Origin: Mesorhizobium sp. J8
GTDB taxonomy: Bacteria > Pseudomonadota > Alphaproteobacteria > Rhizobiales > Rhizobiaceae
Direction: 5' to 3'
NCBI RefSeq assembly: GCF_016591715.1
Contig: NZ_AP024109.1
Coordinates: 2,108,001-2,172,000, forward strand
DNA length: 64,000 nt
Made by a program: the position numbers and the translations under genes
Notes under the pieces: model-generated
The model's database searches: none
Seen by the model: the letters and a program-made list of their open reading frames with translations, nothing else
What the model was told of the DNA's origin: nothing
Shown: positions 56,278 through 64,000 of the stretch, in pieces
Position numbering within the stretch: position 1 is the stretch's first letter
How the letters are laid out: each line of letters starts with the position of its first letter

Positions 56278-57840
56278 CTACTCCGGCAATCCAGCTGCCT
56301 GTAGCGCGCTGCCAAGGGCCTGCGCGAGCGCGGGCGCGCAATTGACGCCTGCAAACTGACGGCTGTAGCGAAAAGCCGGCTGCAACTCGCGCACGCGAGC
56401 GGCGGCCGCCTTTGCTTCGTCCAATCGGCCAAGCTTGGCCAGCGCGGCGGCCAATTGCACATAGGTGATGCTATGCGCGGGATTGGCTTGGACAGACTTG
56501 TAGGCCGCACGGCAAGCTTCGTCGTAACGGCCGCGCAACAAATGGCTCATCGCCTGGGCGTCGAATGCGGCCCAGGCCCAGGAATCGAACGGGCTCAGCC
56601 GCAAACCCTGCCTGCTCCATTCTATCGCTCGTTCCGCTTCACCGCTCCATCCGAGAATGACGCTGCCAAGGATGTAGGTCAGCGCCGATGACGGGCTGAT
56701 GGCAAGGGCGGCTTCCAATGCTGCGAACGCAGCGGCGCGATCATGCGCATCCATTCCGATGGAAAAACCCGCCCATGTCAGGGCTAGCGCATCATCCTGT
56801 CCATGGACAAGGGCCGCCCGCGCGTGGCGGATCGAAGACGCGCGGTTGACCTCCTGCAGGCCGGCACGAAGGAACAGGCAATGATGACACATCGCGGCAT
56901 TGCCATGCGCCAGCGCATAGGCCGGCTCGAGGGCGATCGCACGGTCGAGAAGCGCCAGCGCCCTGGTCACCTGCTCCGGCATGCCTGAATCCACGTCAGG
57001 CTGGGCCTGCAGCACGAGATCATAGGCATCGAGACTGTCGGGGCGCTTGCGCCTGACACGTTCGATTTCGGCTTTCCGCACACTCGGCGCAATCGCGCCA
57101 ACCACTGCCAGGGCGATCTCGTCTTGGAGCGCAAAGATGTCGTCGGAACTGCGGTCGTAGCGCTCGGCCCAGACATGTACGCCGGTCGAAGCATCGATCA
57201 TCTGCGCGGTGACACGCACGCTACCGCCGGCCTTGCGCACGCTGCCTTCGAGCACATAGCGAACGCCAAGCTCGCGGCCGACCTGCTTCACGTCGACGGC
57301 GCGACCTTTGTATGAGAAGGTCGAGTTTCGCGCGATGACGAACAGCCATTTGACGCGTGCCAGGCCAGTGATGATGTCGTCGACCATCCCATCGGCAAAA
57401 TACTCCTGCTCTGGGTCGCCGCTCAAATTCGAGAACGGCAGGACGGCGATCGAGGGCTTATCAGGCAAGCTCGGCGCCGAGGCGCCGCCGGTGGTGGCCG
57501 CGGCATCGGGAACATTGGCGGCGACGGCTGGTCCGACATAGCGGTACCCACGGCGCGGCAGTGTTTCGATCCAGTCCGCGACATTCGCCGCGTCGGCCAG
57601 TGTCCGGCGCAAGGCTGCGATCTGAACCGTCAGATTGTTATCGGCAACCGCCGATCCGCCCCAGCCGGCTTCGATCAGTGCATCCTTGGACACGGGTTGG
57701 CCCGCGTTCTGGATCAGCAGCCGCAGCAGCGCGACGGCGCGCTGCCCGAGCATGGTCGGCTCGGCCTCATGAAAGAGAATGCCCACCTCCGGATCGAGGT
57801 GAAAAGAGCCAAAGCGGTAAACGTCGCCACTGACTGTCAT
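56278..57840 (-). CDS. Winged-helix / TolB-like / TPR regulator
   Basis: The 520-aa protein has an OmpR-type winged helix at residues 1-105 (RFGSFHLDPEVGILFHEAEP ... PVSKDALIEAGWGG ... RRTLADAANVADWIETLPRRGYRYVG). A TolB-like segment follows at 130-260 (KPSIAVLPFSNLSGDPEQEYFADGMVDDIITGLARV), then several TPR units to the end. This form is expanded in rhizobia and related to HilA/CadC-like one-component regulators; there is no membrane helix and no cyclase domain. It is divergent from the cupin gene and may regulate it. Confidence 0.85.
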   Translation of the reverse strand: MTVSGDVYRFGSFHLDPEVGILFHEAEPTMLGQRAVALLRLLIQNAGQPVSKDALIEAGWGGSAVADNNLTVQIAALRRTLADAANVADWIETLPRRGYRYVGPAVAANVPDAAATTGGASAPSLPDKPSIAVLPFSNLSGDPEQEYFADGMVDDIITGLARVKWLFVIARNSTFSYKGRAVDVKQVGRELGVRYVLEGSVRKAGGSVRVTAQMIDASTGVHVWAERYDRSSDDIFALQDEIALAVVGAIAPSVRKAEIERVRRKRPDSLDAYDLVLQAQPDVDSGMPEQVTRALALLDRAIALEPAYALAHGNAAMCHHCLFLRAGLQEVNRASSIRHARAALVHGQDDALALTWAGFSIGMDAHDRAAAFAALEAALAISPSSALTYILGSVILGWSGEAERAIEWSRQGLRLSPFDSWAWAAFDAQAMSHLLRGRYDEACRAAYKSVQANPAHSITYVQLAAALAKLGRLDEAKAAAARVRELQPAFRYSRQFAGVNCAPALAQALGSALQAAGLPE

Positions 57841-57949
57841 GGGAGTCTTTTAGCAAATTTTTGGCAACGGATTCACGACTTTCTGGCGTGAGCGGCCGAT
57901 CTTGTTTCAACGCTTGCCGCAAACAAGCGCCCTGTCAGAGGAGGATCAC

Positions 57950-58411
57950 ATGAGCGCTGATGCCGTCATCCGCATGCCCGACGAGAAGAAGGGCGTCATG
58001 CTGCGTGGCCACCCCATGGCTTTCCTCGTCACCGATGAAAATACCAGGCATACGAGCATGTTCGACTGGACGATCCCGCCGAAGTTCGCCACCGGGCGGC
58101 ATGTCCACCGGGTGCAGGAGGAGACCTTTTACCTGCTCGAGGGCGAGTGTGAATGGCACGTCGGCGACAGCACGATCCGTGCAACGCCAGGAACCTTCCT
58201 GTTCATCCCGCCGGGAGTGCCGCACGACATCACCAATGTCAGCGAAAGACCGGCGCGCGTGCTGATGACCGTCTCTCCGCCCGGCCACGAACATTATTTC
58301 GAAGAGCTTGCCGAACTGGCGGCGCACGGGGCGCCGGATCCGAAAGCGCTCGCCGAGCTGCGAAACCGCTACGACACCGACCAACTGTCGACGCTGACGA
58401 CGCGCGCATAG
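57950..58411 (+). CDS. Cupin-domain protein
   Basis: The 153-aa protein has one cupin domain with metal ligands in TGRHVHRVQEETFYLLEGECEWHVG and FIPPGVPHDITNVSERPARVL. It resembles quercetin-2,3-dioxygenase-like cupins, but the reaction is unknown. A strong AGAGGAGGA site lies before ATG 57950. Convergent with the HAD gene. Confidence 0.82.
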   Translation: MSADAVIRMPDEKKGVMLRGHPMAFLVTDENTRHTSMFDWTIPPKFATGRHVHRVQEETFYLLEGECEWHVGDSTIRATPGTFLFIPPGVPHDITNVSERPARVLMTVSPPGHEHYFEELAELAAHGAPDPKALAELRNRYDTDQLSTLTTRA

Positions 58412-58431
58412 GCGCGATCTTCGGCTCTAAT

Positions 58432-59121
58432 CTAGGCGTCTTCCGACCACTCCGACAGCGCGGCGATCGTGCTGCTCAGTTCCGCCCAGCGCCGGATGAC
58501 CGTTTCGGCGCCCGCCTCGGTCAGCGCATCGGCATGGCCCGGATAGCTGTGCCCGGCGCCGGTGAAGCCGATGACGCGCATGCCGGCCGCCCTGGCGCCG
58601 GCGATGCCGTGCACGGAATCCTCGATGACGAAGGTGTTCTTCGGGTTCGCGCCGAGCTTTTCGGCGGCATAGAGGAACACGTCCGGCGCGGGCTTGGTCT
58701 TCTTGCTGGGTATGTCCAGCCCCGAAAAGATGCGGCCGGCGAAGAACGGCAACAGCCGCACCTTCTCCAGCATGAATTCGACCCGCTCGGTGCGCGAATT
58801 GGAGCAGACGGCGCGCGGCGCCGTGACGGCGGCCACCGCCTCGCGGGCGCCGTCGATGATGCGCACGTCGCTGCGCAGCTTGCGGTCGACCAGTTCCTCG
58901 GCGCGGTCGATCAGTGAGGCCTGGAACGGAATCTCGGACTTCTCCTCGAGCCGCAGCATGATGTCCTTGAAGGTCAGCCCGGCATAGGTCTCGAAAATCT
59001 CTTCCGCCGAGATCTCGAATCCGGCCGATGTCAGAAGCTCTGCCTCGACCCGCGCGGCGACGATTTCAGAATCGACGAGCACGCCGTCGCAATCGAAAAT
59101 GACAAGATCTGGCTGGGGCAT
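58432..59121 (-). CDS. HAD-IA hydrolase, beta-phosphoglucomutase-like
   Basis: The 229-aa protein has HAD motif I FDCDGVLVDSE, motif II in VCSNSRTERVEFML, motif III Lys in SKKTKPAPDVFLYAA and motif IV FVIEDSVHGIAGARAAGM. The DGVLVDSE form and DSVHGI are typical of the Gph/PGMB-like subgroup that acts on sugar phosphates. The ATG at 59121 is chosen because motif I follows within ten residues. Confidence 0.87.
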   Translation of the reverse strand: MPQPDLVIFDCDGVLVDSEIVAARVEAELLTSAGFEISAEEIFETYAGLTFKDIMLRLEEKSEIPFQASLIDRAEELVDRKLRSDVRIIDGAREAVAAVTAPRAVCSNSRTERVEFMLEKVRLLPFFAGRIFSGLDIPSKKTKPAPDVFLYAAEKLGANPKNTFVIEDSVHGIAGARAAGMRVIGFTGAGHSYPGHADALTEAGAETVIRRWAELSSTIAALSEWSEDA

Positions 59122-59246
59122 GGGCAATCCGAAAACGTTGGGGGAGGGCCCGATGGGCTCAAGCGGCGCGGCATACACCAATGGGCCGGTCCACGCAAAC
59201 CTCCGCAGCCGGGCCGCAGGCCTTCACCGAATGTTTACGCTGATCG

Positions 59247-59254
59247 GTAACCAT
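59247..59254 (+). promoter_or_regulatory. Weak CtrA-like half-site upstream of ccrM
   Basis: GTAACCAT matches 7 of 8 bases of the TTAACCAT-type CtrA site known in Rhizobiales, 41 nt before the ccrM start. In Caulobacter ccrM is a CtrA target. The match is short and could be chance. Confidence 0.25.
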
Positions 59255-59274
59255 AACGGAGAGTAAAACCGTAA

Positions 59275-60429
<1,155 letters not shown>

Positions 60430-60483
60430 GCGGCTGCCCGCTCTTGAATCAAGACTTCAACGGATCGCCGCAACCGATTCAGT

Positions 60484-61095
60484 TCAAGCCGCAATCCCGA
60501 GCCGTTCAAGGTCCGCTCTAAGCGTCCCGGCATCGGTGAACAGCACCGCTTGCCAGCCGGCGGCCTTGGCGCCGTCGACATTCTTCTGGCTGTCGTCGAT
60601 GAACAGCGATGCCGCGGGATCGAGCCCGAACGAAGCGACGTGGTGGTCGTAGATGGCGCGGTCCGGCTTGATCAGGCCGATATCGCCGGAGACGGTGACG
60701 CCGCGCGGCTTTTCCAGGAACGGAAAACGGGCCCGAGCCTCGCGGAACGTATCCGAAGCCCAGTTGGTGAGCAGCGTCACGTCGTGGCCGTCCTCGATCA
60801 GGCCCTCCAGCAGCGCGACGCTGTCGGCATAGGCGTGCGGCGCCATCTCGTGCCAATGGCGGCGGAAGTTGCGGATGTTCTCGGCGTGATCAGGATGCTC
60901 GGCGATCAGCAGCGCCTCGGCTTCTTCCCAGGTCCGGCCGCGATCCTGCTCCAGATTCCACGCGCTGGTGCAGACATTGTCGAAGAACCACTTCCGCTCC
61001 CGGGCATCCGGGATCAGGCGGCTGAACGGGATGTCCGGATCGTAATGGATCAGCACCTTTCCGATGTCGAACACGATATGGCGGATTTCGGTCAT
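60484..61095 (-). CDS. HAD-family hydrolase (YihX-like)
   Basis: The 203-aa protein has motif I VFDIGKVLIHYDP, motif II TLLTNWASDTF, a Lys in GLIKPDRAIYDHH and motif IV LFIDDSQKNVDGAKAAGW. The second catalytic Asp of DxD is replaced by the DIGKVL form seen in the YihX/epoxide-hydrolase N-terminal subgroup. It probably dephosphorylates a sugar phosphate. It lies close to mutY on the same strand. Confidence 0.85.
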   Translation of the reverse strand: MTEIRHIVFDIGKVLIHYDPDIPFSRLIPDARERKWFFDNVCTSAWNLEQDRGRTWEEAEALLIAEHPDHAENIRNFRRHWHEMAPHAYADSVALLEGLIEDGHDVTLLTNWASDTFREARARFPFLEKPRGVTVSGDIGLIKPDRAIYDHHVASFGLDPAASLFIDDSQKNVDGAKAAGWQAVLFTDAGTLRADLERLGIAA

Positions 61096-61105
61096 TGCAT
61101 GCCTT

Positions 61106-62227
61106 TCAGTGCGAGCTCCGTCTCTTGGTCGCGCCCGGTATGGCCGCCTCGATTACCTTTTTCATGACGGTGGGCAGCGCTTCCCCCGAAATTTCATGGG
61201 CCAGCGACCAGAAATGGCCTGCGGGCGCGTCGCCAGTGAAGTGGGCATGGAAAACATCGAGTTCGAGCGCGAAATGGGTGAAGACGTGCCCGATCCGCCC
61301 GGCGAGACGCCAGTCGGCTGGAAAGGGCGCGGCTTCGGCCGTCGTGGCGCCGTCGACCCGCGCCGTCCAGCCTGTGGTCGGCACCTCGGTCATGCCGCCG
61401 AGCAAGCCCTTCTCCGGCCGCTTGCGCAGCAGGATGGCGCCGTCGTCGCGCTCGGCGACGAAGGCGGCCCCCTTGCGCAACGGCTTGTCGTCCTTCGGCA
61501 GGCGGACCGGGAAACGTTCCGGATCGCCGCTGAGAATGGCGCTGCAATCCTCGCGCACCGGGCACAGCATGCAGCGCGGCCGCTTCGGCGTGCAGATCGT
61601 CGCGCCGAGATCCATCATCGCCTGGGCGAAATCGCCGGGCCGGGTCCGCGGCACCAGCTTTTCGACCAGCGCGCGGATTTGCGGCTTGGCCTCGCTGAGC
61701 GGCGTTTCGATCGAATAAAGCCGGGTCACGACCCGCTCGACATTGCCGTCGACGACGGCGGCCGGCCGGTCGAAAGCGATCGCCGCGATCGCCGCCGCGG
61801 TGTAGGCGCCGATCCCCGGTAGTTCGCGCAGGCCCGCCTCGGTGTCGGGAAAGCGGCCGCCTCGCTGCGCCACTAGGTCGGCGCAGGCCTTCAGGTTGCG
61901 CGCCCTGGAATAATAGCCGAGCCCGGCCCAGGCCTTCATCACGTCCTCAGCCGGCGCCGCCGCCAGCGCCTCCACCGTCGGCCATTTCTCGACGAAGCTG
62001 CGGAAATAGGCCTTCACCGCCTCGACCGTGGTCTGCTGCAGCATCACCTCGGACATCCAGACGCGATAGGGATCGGGCCTGATCCCGCGCGCGAACGCGC
62101 CGGGCGTGACGCGCCAGGGCAGGTCGCGGTGATGCGCGTCGTACCAGGCGAGCAGGCGGGCAGCGATGCCCGTGTCCTCGGACGCGGCGTTCTGTGATGC
62201 CTTGCGGGTCTGGTCTAGCGGTGCCAT
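61106..62227 (-). CDS. mutY: A/G-specific adenine glycosylase
   Basis: The 373-aa enzyme removes A opposite 8-oxoguanine. It has SEVMLQQTTVEAV, GLGYYSRARNLKACA, ELPGIGAYTAAAIAAIAF (HhH), the catalytic Asp in VVDGNVERV and the iron-sulfur cysteines CTPKRPRCMLCPVREDC (C-x6-C-x2-C-x5-C). The C-terminal NUDIX-like domain follows (LLRKRPEKGLLGGMTEVP). The start at 62227 gives normal length. Divergent from the DUF721 gene. Confidence 0.94.
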   Translation of the reverse strand: MAPLDQTRKASQNAASEDTGIAARLLAWYDAHHRDLPWRVTPGAFARGIRPDPYRVWMSEVMLQQTTVEAVKAYFRSFVEKWPTVEALAAAPAEDVMKAWAGLGYYSRARNLKACADLVAQRGGRFPDTEAGLRELPGIGAYTAAAIAAIAFDRPAAVVDGNVERVVTRLYSIETPLSEAKPQIRALVEKLVPRTRPGDFAQAMMDLGATICTPKRPRCMLCPVREDCSAILSGDPERFPVRLPKDDKPLRKGAAFVAERDDGAILLRKRPEKGLLGGMTEVPTTGWTARVDGATTAEAAPFPADWRLAGRIGHVFTHFALELDVFHAHFTGDAPAGHFWSLAHEISGEALPTVMKKVIEAAIPGATKRRSSH

Positions 62228-62259
62228 TGCTTGGATGAAGCTGGGACTGGAGAACGCAC

Positions 62260-62769
62260 ATGGCAGGGAAAAGCCCCTTCGGCAATCCCGTTCCGGTGAG
62301 CGATCTCGCCACCGAGATCCTCGATCCGGTGCTGAGGAAGCGCGCCGGCATCTCGATCGGGCTGGTGCAGTCCTGGGAAGAGATCGCCGGGCCGCGCCTG
62401 GCCACCCATTCGCGGCCGGAGAAGATCCAGTGGCCGCGCCGCCTGCACGAGGACGATCCGTTCGAGCCGGCGACACTGATCATCGCCTGCGAAGGCATGG
62501 CGGCGCTGCATCTGCAGCATGAGGCCGGCGAGGTCATCAACCGCGTCAACGCCTTCCTGGGCTTCAATGCGATCGGCCGCATCAAGATCCTGCAGAAACC
62601 GGTGCTTTCGCAGAAGGCGCGGCCAAAGCCGGCGCCGCGACCACTGAGCGAAGCGGAGAAGTCGAAGCTTTCGCATCTGGTCGGCAAGATCGAGGATGAC
62701 GGCCTGCGCGCATCGCTGGAGCGGCTTGGCGCCACGATTATGGGTGAAAGGAAGCGCAAAGGGCCGTAA
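62260..62769 (+). CDS. DUF721 / DciA-like protein
   Basis: The 169-aa protein has the DciA domain pattern: VSDLATEILDPVLRKRAGISIGLVQSWEEIAGPRLATHSRPEKIQWPRR, then LIIACEGMAALHLQHEAGEVINRVNAFLGFNAIGRIKI. DciA proteins load the replicative helicase in bacteria lacking DnaC. A basic tail follows (residues 120-169). It sits 32 nt from the mutY start on the opposite strand. Confidence 0.82.
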   Translation: MAGKSPFGNPVPVSDLATEILDPVLRKRAGISIGLVQSWEEIAGPRLATHSRPEKIQWPRRLHEDDPFEPATLIIACEGMAALHLQHEAGEVINRVNAFLGFNAIGRIKILQKPVLSQKARPKPAPRPLSEAEKSKLSHLVGKIEDDGLRASLERLGATIMGERKRKGP

Positions 62770-62923
62770 GAAGCGTCATGAATGCGTCACCAATCTCGCG
62801 CATTCGTGATACTGACGATCAAGTTTCGCGATTGGATTGGGGATCGCGATGCCTTAATTCGCGCCAACTCTCGCCTTTTCTAGCCCTTGCATTGCAAAAT
62901 CCAACCGATATCAGGTGATTCGC

Positions 62924-63670
62924 ATGAACCGTGCCCCGTTTGGCAATAGCTTGTCCCGCAGAAACGTTCTGACCGCGCTGGCCGCCGTTCCCGCGGTCGC
63001 GCTGCTCGCGGCATGCAGCGACTCCGGCGAGCAGGCCAAGGCCGCCGACGTGAAGCCTGCCGACCCGTCGACGCCGGCCAAGCCGGCTGCCACCCCGGCC
63101 GCGGTTCAGGTGCCCGAGGCGCAGGGCACCGTCGACATGGCTGAACTTCTCAAGCCCGGCGCATTGCCCGACAAGCAGCTCGGCAAGGACGACGCCAAGG
63201 TCACCATCGTCGAATACGCCTCGATGACCTGCCCGCATTGCGCGCATTTCAACGACACGACCTTTCCTGAGTTGAAGAAGAAGTATATCGACACCGGCAA
63301 GGTGCGTTACATCCTGCGCGAATTCCCCTTCGACCCGAGCGCCGAGGCCGGCTTCATGCTGGCGCGCTGCTCCAAGGACAACTATTTCGCCATGGTCGAT
63401 GTGCTGTTCAAGCAGCAGCCAAGCTGGGTCGGCGTCAACAACACCAAGGAAGCGCTGCTGCAGATCTCGAAGCTGGCCGGTTTTACACAGGAGTCCTTTG
63501 AGTCCTGCTTGACGGACCAGAAACTTCTGGACGATGTGAGAGCAGTCCAGAAACGCGGAGCGGACGAGTTCAAGGTCGACTCGACGCCGACCTTCTTCAT
63601 CAACGGAAAGACCTACAAAGGGGCGATGTCGATTGAGGAAATGTCGGCCATCATCGACCCTCTGCTCTGA
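62924..63670 (+). CDS. dsbA: DsbA-family thiol:disulfide oxidoreductase with Tat-like/lipobox signal
   Basis: The 248-aa protein begins with SRRNVLTALAAVPAVALLAAC, combining a twin-arginine-like SRR and a lipobox LAAC, so it may be a membrane-tethered lipoprotein. After an Ala/Pro linker the thioredoxin domain has the active site MTCPHCAHF and the cis-Pro loop in VDSTPTFFING. It probably oxidises or isomerises cysteines in the periplasm. ATG 62924 is preferred over GTG 62915. It precedes smc. Confidence 0.87.
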   Translation: MNRAPFGNSLSRRNVLTALAAVPAVALLAACSDSGEQAKAADVKPADPSTPAKPAATPAAVQVPEAQGTVDMAELLKPGALPDKQLGKDDAKVTIVEYASMTCPHCAHFNDTTFPELKKKYIDTGKVRYILREFPFDPSAEAGFMLARCSKDNYFAMVDVLFKQQPSWVGVNNTKEALLQISKLAGFTQESFESCLTDQKLLDDVRAVQKRGADEFKVDSTPTFFINGKTYKGAMSIEEMSAIIDPLL

Positions 63671-63682
63671 CATCCAGGCCGC

Positions 63683-63704
63683 GCCGAAGCGGTCCGGCTT
63701 CGGC
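63683..63704. terminator. Stem-loop between dsbA and smc
   Basis: GCCGAAGC-GGTCCG-GCTTCGGC is a perfect 8-bp stem, with an outer CAGGCC/GGCCTG pairing. There is no T-run, so it may be only partly terminating. Confidence 0.5.
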
Positions 63705-63733
63705 GTCATGGCCTGTAGTGTAGGGCGGCGCGA

Positions 63734-64000
63734 ATGAAATTTTCGCGCCTTCGTCTCCTCGGTTTCAAATCCTTCGTCGAGCCCGGTGAGTTCGTCATTG
63801 AACGCGGGCTGACCGGCATTGTCGGGCCGAACGGCTGCGGCAAGTCGAACCTCGTCGAAGCTTTGCGCTGGGTGATGGGCGAAAGCTCCTACAAGAATAT
63901 GCGCGCGTCCGGCATGGACGACGTGATCTTCTCCGGTTCCGGGACGCGCCCGGCGCGCAACACGGCCGAAGTCACGCTTTTCCTCGACAACACCGACCGC
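63734..64000 (+). CDS. smc: Chromosome segregation protein SMC, N-terminal part (3' partial)
   Basis: The first 89 residues are visible: [17 protein letters not shown], Walker [20 protein letters not shown], and [27 protein letters not shown]. These define the SMC ATPase head. The gene continues past the window. SMC condenses and segregates the chromosome as a dimer with ScpAB. Confidence 0.95.
   Translation, partial: MKFSRLRLLGFKSFVEPGEFVIERGLTGIVGPNGCGKSNLVEALRWVMGESSYKNMRASGMDDVIFSGSGTRPARNTAEVTLFLDNTDR

Overview
The window reads as a chromosomal stretch of a GC-rich alphaproteobacterium of the Rhizobiales, most likely Mesorhizobium or a close relative. This is inferred from gene content and order: coxB-coxA-ctaB-small ORF-ctaG-ctaE-DUF983-SURF1-ispH-thrB-rnhA, the GANTC methylase ccrM, a mutY/DUF721/dsbA/smc block, IalB and DUF1344 proteins, and AGAGCATGATG-type intergenic palindromes. 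It is almost entirely coding. I see no rRNA, no convincing tRNA, no CRISPR array, no insertion sequence and no prophage. Genes at both edges are cut (purD on the left, smc on the right).

Layout. 1-1400: purD tail and a secreted GH25 lysozyme-like protein. 1653-8571: a ribitol utilisation cluster made of an AraC-type regulator, a periplasmic binding protein, an ABC ATPase, a permease, ribitol 2-dehydrogenase and a D-ribulokinase-like FGGY kinase. 9084-11632: an acyl-CoA dehydrogenase and a crotonase behind a 16-bp inverted repeat resembling a LiuR-type operator. 11646-18754: housekeeping genes (pdxH, a CbpA-like DnaJ protein, fabI, a phosphoglycerate-mutase-like phosphatase, DUF1344, aroC, ribB) plus an unrecognised 140-aa protein. 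18764-20698: an MFS exporter and a divergent TetR repressor flanking three copies of a 15-bp palindrome. 20829-30292: a membrane protein, bluB behind a cobalamin riboswitch, an HDAC-like deacetylase, xseB, DUF2277, pirin, dxs, a small secreted protein, a GFA-like protein, tlyA and an RlmD-like methyltransferase. 30451-33889: a secreted caspase-fold protein that has lost both catalytic residues and carries a long repeat tail, convergent with a secreted BTLCP-type cysteine proteinase. 34135-36793: tldD, a YbjN-like protein and an IalB-like protein. 37122-46216: the aa3 cytochrome c oxidase operon followed by isoprenoid, threonine and RNase H genes. 46237-52643: DUF2938, peroxiredoxin, a DsbD-N-like protein, YqgE, a membrane GGDEF/EAL protein and an acetyltransferase. 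52657-58411: an M16 peptidase, thrC, a lipoprotein, a winged-helix/TolB-like/TPR regulator and a cupin. 58432-64000: HAD hydrolases, ccrM, mutY, a DciA-like protein, a Tat/lipobox DsbA-like protein and the start of smc.

The parts most worth attention are the doubly inactivated caspase-like protein with tail repeats of 69, 19 and 14 residues; two intergenic elements sharing a hairpin core that shows compensatory base changes (15411-15532 and 49017-49154); two inverted arrays of CAGTAGG heptamers and CAGTAGGG octamers, one of which supplies the stop codon of aroC; the triple TetR operator; and several small leader hairpins. All functions are assigned by reading motifs and recalled family knowledge; no database search was run.
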